Below are positions 56,814 to 64,000 of a DNA stretch of 64,000 nt, one piece after another (positions within the stretch are counted from its first letter, which is position 1; every line of letters starts with the position of its first letter). Origin of the DNA: Nyssa sinensis. Lineage: Eukaryota > Streptophyta > Magnoliopsida > Cornales > Nyssaceae. Below the pieces are notes generated by a model, which was not told where the DNA came from, searched no databases, and saw only the letters and a list, made by a program, of their open reading frames with translations. The translations under genes were made by a program, and so were the position numbers. The stretch covers positions 32,653,220-32,717,219 of the forward strand of contig CM018050.1 in the NCBI GenBank assembly GCA_008638375.1, read 5' to 3'.

Positions 56814-59652
56814 GACATGACATTACATTGCATTGCATTACATCACAAGAGTTGACATGGACATGGCATAGATTGGACATGGTTGTGGCATAGAGTAGTG
56901 TGGGTGTTTCATGGGCATTGTCACTACATTGTATGGATGATATGGATGGCACGTGGATTATTGCTATCGCATGGCATGGACGATTTGGAAAGTAGGTGGA
57001 TTATTGTTATTACATTGCATGGATGATTTAGAATACATGCAGAGATAATTACACACTAGCACATGCCACGCCTTAGATTATATTAATGAGTTGAATGACA
57101 TGTAGATTATTGCTAGTATATTGTATGCATAATGTTGAATGCCATGTAGATATAACTGTACACTTGCACATGCCACGCCCTTAATTTTGTTTCTTGCATT
57201 AGCATTATATTGTACCAGCATGTTGAGCTGACCCCTTTAGTGGGGCAACATTTCAGATGACGTCCCAGCTGTACGAGACGGGGAGATGAGCTGATTAGGA
57301 ACTATGTTAGGTCCAAGGGGTGCTTTTGATATTGTATAAGGGCATAAGCCCGAGATTGTATCTTATTTTGTATGTTGTGAACAAATGGACCAGACCTTGT
57401 CTATGTATCAGAATAGTGCACGGAATGTATGTAATTATATTTAATCGTCTTTATTTCCTTATTATTTTTATTTTCTTTTGTCTCGTTACTCGCGCCTCGG
57501 GTTCGCTGGAATTCGGGGCGTGACAATAAAATTGAATATCCATTACACTTGATCTTACCACATGTAACACCTATTACAATTACTCATCTGAGTTTGTATC
57601 ATCATCTGAACTTGAATTTTCTTCAGTCTTGGTACAATACTCTAACAATGTCTCATCATCAAAATCATTTTCCTCATCATCATCATCATTAATGAACATT
57701 GCATCCCTCGGATCTAATTGTGTGGTATTGGTGATGTCGGAAACTACGACATGAATTGGTTCTACATCAGTTCTATTCAACCGATACGAACTAACATCTT
57801 CCTGATCATGCCGGACAACACCATTGTGGGCAGTTTGAGACTCTTCTTGTAGTGCCTCCTCAATCCTCTCCAACTCTTCATCTCCCTCGCCAACTTCTAG
57901 GACATCATAAACATTTCTAGTTTTTATTTTTTGGACAACATGCCAATCACCTCTTATTTTTGTGTCCTTCAAATAGAAAACTTGTTTTGCAACTGATGCC
58001 AAAACGTACGGATCATCTTTAAATGCCGTACGTGACGTATTAACACTTATGAAGTGCTTATCAATCTGCATTCCAGTCTTCTTATTACTTACATCCCACC
58101 AATCACATTTAAAAATATACACAGAATGACCGTAGCAATAATGCAACTGTATGATGTCTTTTAAAACACCATAGTACTCTACAGTTTATCCTCCGTCACC
58201 ATCTCCTTCAACAAGGACCCCGCTATTCTGTGTTCGTCAGATGACCTCACGTTCCCTCGTGTGAAATTGAACACCATCAACAATTAAACCGGTGTAGCGG
58301 GATATCTTTTGATCAGGACCACATGCCAAGGAATATAATTGATCGTACGCCTCAAGAGATTGTTGGTGACGTAATAGCTTCATCTATTAATTCAGTACAA
58401 GTACAAAATTACTTTTATACAAATGCATTAACTAATACAATTACAATTAATTGAAACCTATTCTTACGTGATCTCCGAACCACTTTGGAAACAAATTTTT
58501 CTATCTTTGCTCCAGATCAGAACTTGATACATGTTCTCTCTGAAGCTCGAGCGTATACTCACTGCATAAGATGAGATATATTATATGTAACTTACATTTG
58601 TATATTAACGTAGTATTGCAATGATTTTGATAAACTTACTTAAAATATGGCAATGTCTCCTTGTAGTTGTTGAGCACGGTGTAGTGGGCTCTTTCCAAGT
58701 CTTGAGGATGACACCATTCATATATACGGGCACCTATTGGTCGCACAGTCTGATTAAACACCGCAAGGCCAGTTCGTTGTTGCCCTGGACATCTATCAGA
58801 ATTTCGCTCTTGACGATTAAACCTTGTCTTAATATCTTCAAGATGCATAGAGCAGAAGGTGAGACATTCAGCATCAATGTAAGCCTCAGCAATTGACCCT
58901 TCCGGTCGTGCTCTATTACGCACATATTGCTTCAATGTGTGCAAATATCTGTTTTGATAATTAATCAGTTATAGATTAAAATAATTAGGATGGATAGATA
59001 CATCCAACGGTATTGGACAGGTCCGCCAATTTTTGCCTCATGAGGCAAATGCACCGCTAAGTGGACCATGATATCGAAGAAAGCTGGAGGGAAAATCTGT
59101 TCCAACTTGCAGAGGATCACGACAACATCCCTTTCTAGCTTGTCAAGTACTTGCACATTCAACGTCTTCGCACATAATTCTCTAAAGATGCAACCCAACT
59201 CAGTTATTGTAGTCGAGATGTGATCGGTGAGATACCCACATAGTGCAACCGGAAGAAGTCATTGTAAAAGGACATAGCAGTCATGGCTCTTCAATCTGGA
59301 TATTTTCCCATCTATAACATTTACACACCGAGATATATTCGATGCGTATCCATCTGGGAACTTCACCGATTTAAACCACTCGCAAATCCTCATTCTCTCT
59401 GCGGATGATAACGTATACTGTGCAGGAGGCACGATATATTTATCACCGCTACGTATTAAGTGCAGCTCTTTCCTTATTCCCAGCTCCTGCAAGTCCAACC
59501 GGGCTTTAACACTATCTTTTGTCTTCCCTTCAATGTTCATTACAGTTCCCAGCATATTATCACATATGTTTTTCTCGATGTGCTTCATATCCAAATTGTG
59601 CTTCAACTTAAGAGTCTCACAGTACGGCAAATCAAAAAATATGCTCTTCTTC

Positions 59653-62610
59653 TGTCACGCCCCAAATTCCAGCGAACCCGAGGCGTGAGTAACGAGACAA
59701 AAAGAAATAAAGAATTAAAATAATAACGAAATGAAAGATAACAATGACATTCTCATACATTCCGTACACAATTCTAATACATACATAAAGTCTGGTCCGT
59801 TGGTTCACAACATTCAAAATGAAATACAGTCTCGGGCTTATGCCCTTACATAATATCACAAGCGCCCATCGGGCCCAATATAACCCTCAATCAGACCATC
59901 TCTATATCCCGCACAGCTGGAACATCATCTGAAATGTTTGCCCCACTAAAGGGGTCAGCTCAACATGCTGGTACAATATAATGCTAATGCAAGAAACAAA
60001 ACTAAGGTCGTGGCATGTGCGAGTGTACAGTTATTTCTATATGGCATTTTATATCATAATGACAGTATATGAACAGTATGCAGTACATGAGCAAGATGCG
60101 TGACACACCCATGCAACTCTATGCCACTCATGTCTCATGATACGGTCATTCTCCGCTGGCATGAGTACCGCCACTTATGTCTCGCTTCACGGTCCGGAAT
60201 CCGTCAGGCTCGCAAGTACCTAATGGCCGATTTTGGGTTTTTCACCACAGGATCTGCACCCTCATAATGCAAAGCACCAAGTGCTTACCCACGCCATGCC
60301 CAAGGAATTACACCATGCCAATATGTTCTAATCTCATCATGTCATAATACAATCCCAATGATACATTTCAGTCATACATAAAATATGCTTTCAAGTGCAC
60401 AATTCATAACATCGACAGTTCTTCAAGCAGATAGTTCACACACCACGTTAATACATGCGATATACTCATAATCATCATTCAACTAAACAAGATAGCACAT
60501 AGCACGTAAACATGTGAACACTCGGGCAAACATGTGAACAATTTACACAGCAAAGCAAGTATTCCTAATCTCAATTCTATTTCTTACTTAGCACAATATA
60601 TCGTACCTGGTAATCGATCTCAAACCAGAAAGGTATACTCGTAGTCAAGTGAAACCACCGTAAGAACACTGAAGGTCAGGTCACCTTCTCTTTGCCTTTC
60701 CGTGTCCCTAAAATTCATAACATGAAACTCAGTTTAATCGTCACTTGAATTATGCTATTCATCAAATTTTACGTCTTTATCTTATAAGCTTCTACTTTGC
60801 TAAATTAAACTCTACTGTTGAATCCGGGACGTTGAAGAAAATAAGTTTAGGCTTTCGTAGAATTCAATTTGGGCATCTGGGTCAAAAAGGGCAAAACAGT
60901 CATTTTGCACTTTATATGGGTCCTTACATTTCGTGATCTCTTTTCACAAATTGGACTCCACGGTTGAGTCCGGAATGTTCGAGATAATAAAATTCCACTA
61001 TTTGTTTACTTAATTCGGAATTCATTTGATTGTATTTCAATTCAGGGGTATTTTGGTAATTTTACACGTTGCTACGTGTCTTTTATTTTTCGGGACCCCG
61101 TCTCGTAAAACGGACCTCACCATTGGTCTCAGAATGGCCGAGATAGTCAAAATACACTAATGACTTGTCCCATTTGGACTCCGGAATTTATTTGAATATT
61201 TAATTAATTAAATTAATTAAATTAAATAATTAATTAATTAATTTAATTAATATTTTATTAATATTTTAATCAGGTGGGTCAAAGTGTAATTTCTAATAGT
61301 TGGGGGGGTTAATTCGTAATTTCTGAAAGTTCAAATTAAGGTTCAAATTCAAAAGGTTCAAATCCAAAGGGTTCAAATTCCAATAAAAGGTTCAAATTAA
61401 AACTAGTTTAATTTGTTATTCTAAATCAGGTTAACCAAACAGGGTTTATCCAGAACAGGGATAGGATATCCCTGTTCCTATTTCAATTTAAAATTTTCAA
61501 TTTCATACATCCGTTGCCAAACACTCCCACTCTCCTTTTAATTTAAAACAAGGGGGTGACACGTGGCAGGGGGCGGGTCAGCCCCAAGCCCGACCCGACC
61601 CGAACCGACCCGACCCGACCCGTACAGTGCCCATCTCCCCCCCCGTTTTTCCGGTAGGGTTCCGGCGACCTCCGGTCGTCTTCTCCGGCGACGTCGCCGG
61701 AATTTCAGGAAAATCAAGTTTTCAAACTTGATTTTCTTGGTGTTTTTGATGCCCCTTTCAATCCCAAACTATTTTAAAACATTTTTGGAACCCTTTAACA
61801 CCATTTTGAAGCTCTTAATCACAATGAAAAATCAGATTTCCCCCCCATGGCCGTGACCTGCACATCCATTTTTCTCCCTCATTTCTCAACCATTTTGGTT
61901 GATTCTTGTCCCTAAATTCTCCACATTTTATGCTCTATAAGTTCTAACAATTAAATCTAAGCAAAATGTTACGAAACAAGTTGGAAAATTTAGAGATTTT
62001 CTAGAGAGAGAAAGCTCACGGTTATGGGTTTCCAACCCTGTGATGGTGCTCCTCTCCTCTTGCTTTGCCTCTGTTCTCCCCTTTGGCCTCCTTAGCTTCC
62101 TTCTTTCTGCTTCTCTTTCAAAAACCAGAGCACACACCTCACTCTCTCTCTTTCCTTTCACTTTCTCTCTCTACACTTCTCTCTCTCTCTCTCTAAAATC
62201 CCACGACCAGTCTGTCTCTCTCAACTCCCACCACACACTCATATACATACAGACTACACTCACACACCTCCAACCACTCTCTTACACACACCATGCCTCC
62301 CATGCTTTGTTTGAGTGTATCACACTCAAACCTACACACACACACAACCGGGTACACACACTCACACCACACAACCTGATATATATATATATGCACATAT
62401 ACATACATATTCACACATTAATATACTCACTTTGTACACATATACACACACAATTTAAATTTAAATTATATGTATATATATATATATATACATACATACA
62501 TGCATCTATCATAATAATACTAATAATAATAATAATAATATTAATAAAATTAATAATAACGACTTGAAAATTTAATTTATAAAAAAAAAAAAAATTTTCA
62601 GGTTGTTACA
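59653..62610 (-). mobile_element. Solo LTR (3.0 kb), minus sense, inside the TNP2 gene
   Basis: Left end TGTCACGCCCC, right end ...GGTTGTTACA. TCTTC flanks both sides (59648-59652 and 62611-62615). Removing it restores a continuous transposase reading across the site. It contains the family core, AT-only tracts near 61200, a run of CCCGACCCGA-type repeats near 61590-61620, and a hairpin at 62309-62331. Confidence 0.95.
62309..62331 (-). other. Perfect hairpin in LTR (10-bp arms, 3-base loop)
   Basis: Arms GTTTGAGTGT (62309-62318) and ACACTCAAAC (62322-62331) around ATC. It lies in the same LTR zone (between the CA-rich tract and the TA tract) as the unrelated 27-bp palindromes of the LTRs at 2061 and 17222. 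Confidence 0.9.
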
Positions 62611-64000
62611 TCTTCGTCCAATTTAAGTCCACATCAGTACGCTTCCTCTTCTTACTACCCGGTATCTTCCCAAACCTCACTGGTTGGATGACTGCCAATT
62701 GCGCTAACACGTCTTTGCCAGACAACAATGGAGGTGGCAATCTGCGCTCAATTTGTCCATCAAATAGATGCTTTTGCCGATTTGGCCAGCCATGCGATGG
62801 CGGTAGAAAACGACGATGGCCCATGTAACATATTTTCCTCTCATTTGACAAATGTAGGGAACATGCATCCTTATTGCAAACTGGACATGCCAGATACCCC
62901 TTAGTGCTCCACCCAGACAAGTTCCCGTATGCTGGAAAGTCATTTATGGTCCAAAGTAACGCGGCATGCAATTGAAATGTCTCATTCTTAGAGACGTCGT
63001 ATGCCTCCACTCCCACCTCCCACAATTCCTTCAACTCGTCCACTAAAGGACGCAAGTACACATCAATTTCATTACCAGGAGACTTTGGCCCTGGAATAAG
63101 CAACGACATGTAGATAAATGGTTCTTTCATGCATTTCCACGGTCGCAAGTTATACGGCACAAGCAACACCGGCCACATGCTGTAGGCATTACTCATGTCA
63201 CCGAACGGGTTAAAACCGTCGCTAGCCAGCCCAAGTCGTACATTACGCGGCTCATTTGCAAACCATTCCTGATTTGTATCAAACTCAGCCCAAGCTTGTG
63301 AATCTGCCGGATGCCTACATACATTTTTCTCAGCCACGCTTCTCCTTATGCCACCATATATCTTCTGCCGTCTTCTGAGACATGTACAACCTTTGTAGCC
63401 TCGGTTTTAAGGAAAAATATCTAAGCACCTTGTGCGGAATTGTCTTCTTCTTTCCTTCATTCAGCTTGTACCTGGGTTCGTGGCACACCGTACACTCCTT
63501 CAATTGTTCAGTCTCCTTCCAAAATAACATGCAATCGTTTTTGCAAGCATGTATGGGAATATACCCGAGGCCCAAATCTCTTAATATTCTTTTCGCCTCG
63601 TAATATGAGTTCGGAAGGGTCTCCCCAGTAGGAAGCACTGCTTTAATCAATTTAATGGCCATAGTAACTGATTTGTTACTCTAACGGTTGATGGTCTTAA
63701 GATGAAGGAGTTTCACGAGAAAGTCCAGTTTGGAAAACTTATCACAACCCGGGTATAACGGCTGCCTTGCTTCCCTCAACAACGACTCAAACGCGGTCGA
63801 TCGTCCCGTGTCACTCCTGTGACTACTCGCCCCAGTTGTAGCCCCTTGCAAGTCTGCCAGCATTTGTGGCAAGCCTTCGTAACCAACCCCAACATTATCA
63901 CCAAAGTCAACATCGTCGTTTTCTTCTTCATCATCAAATACCACTCGTACGTCACGGCGTTCCCTGTGAAATTCCCAATACGTATACCGCTTGTCCATCC

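Larger units (their letters stand above)
54203..57525 (+). mobile_element. Solo LTR (3.3 kb), plus sense, exact target duplication
   Basis: Starts TGTAAAGATCC and ends GAATTCGGGGCGTGACA. ATAAA flanks both sides (54198-54202 and 57526-57530). Removing it joins two stretches that match the uninterrupted spacer at 35880-36020 of CACTA-1, confirming the insertion point between the TNP2 and TNPA-like genes. It contains two TA tracts, a palindrome region near 54511-54552 and a 50-bp tandem repeat at 56615-56813. Confidence 0.95.
50418..64000 (-). mobile_element. CACTA element 3, full-coding type but decayed (right end off-window)
   Basis: Begins CACTACAACAAAATGCAC, preceded by TTA. It shows, in inverted order, the same parts as the right half of element 1: subterminal motif array (50435-50845), 161-bp satellite (51290-52620) and TNPA-like gene (52672-54135). 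Beyond an inserted solo LTR it carries the TNP2-type transposase gene that element 1 has lost. Its second end lies past 64000. A second solo LTR interrupts the TNP2 gene. Both genes carry nonsense changes. Confidence 0.88.
57580..64000 (-). pseudogene. CACTA TNP2-type transposase gene, split by a solo LTR
   Basis: Reading leftwards from 63998: CDKFSKLDFLVKLLHLKTIN, then Transposase_21 (NSYYEAKRILRDLGLGYIPI, HACKNDCMLFWKE; FNPFGDMSNAYSMWPVLLVP; FPAYGNLSGWSTKGYLACPV). The solo LTR at 59653-62610 falls after LNWTK. The gene resumes with SIFFDLPYCETLKLKH and DMKHIEKNICDNMLGTVMN, then DUF4218 (FFDIMVHLAVHLPHEAKIGG) and DUF4216 (SVYIFKCDWWDVSNKKTG), ending in an acidic tail DDDTNSDE. TNP2 cuts the element at its TIRs. 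Decay: a TAG for tryptophan after KTINR (63680), a frameshift near 63335, and TGA after CYVLLQ (59259). The 5' end may extend past the window. Confidence 0.9.

Noticed and set aside
1..64000. tRNA, rRNA, CRISPR arrays or bacterial operons
   Set aside because: No cloverleaf genes, rRNA blocks or spaced direct repeats of that type were seen; the tRNA-like matches are retrotransposon primer sites.

Overview
The window is nuclear DNA from a flowering plant, most likely a eudicot with a large, transposon-rich genome. It holds plant-type Ty1-copia, Ty3-gypsy, CACTA (En/Spm), LINE and Helitron-like elements, short GT-AG introns, and fragments of plant gene families (DC1 zinc fingers, G-type lectin kinase, HIPP, Nudix, RPA1). 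I saw no bacterial operon, CRISPR array, rRNA gene or tRNA gene. I found no host gene that is clearly intact.

Layout. 1-1367: the edge of a minus-strand LTR retrotransposon (tRNA-iMet primer site at 179-190) whose LTR is joined head-to-head to an inverted LTR copy. 2061-5270: a plus-sense long LTR of the same family. 6173-28306: a candidate 22-kb Helitron in minus orientation. It carries exon fragments of several unrelated host genes (DSK2/ubiquilin-like, BADC-like, RBR E3 ligase, a multipass membrane protein, RPA1-like, Nudix, HIPP, and one antisense receptor-kinase exon). It has itself received two solo LTRs (17222-20346 and 22304-26099), a LINE remnant and a LINE 3' tail. 29428-44572: a minus-strand DC1-domain gene split in exon 2 by a copia element (30212-43597), which is split in its integrase by a CACTA element (32360-40820). 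That CACTA copy has lost its TNP2 transposase but keeps an apparently intact second gene (Transposase_24/TNPA-like) and a 161-bp satellite with a 312-bp higher-order period.

45.9-64 kb: the 5' part of a Tat-type gypsy element, interrupted at 49229 by one CACTA end, which is interrupted at 50418 by a second CACTA element running off the right edge. The latter carries the satellite, a decayed TNPA-like gene and a decayed TNP2 transposase. Solo LTRs sit between the two genes (54203-57525) and inside the TNP2 gene (59653-62610).

One long-LTR family (about 3.0-3.8 kb, TG...CA ends, 5-bp target duplications) therefore punctuates the whole window: four solo LTRs have exact 5-bp duplications, one has a 4/5 match, and one is a fold-back pair. 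The order of nesting gives a relative insertion history. Boundaries and duplications were read directly from the sequence. Family names rest on protein motifs and sequence recall, not on database searches.
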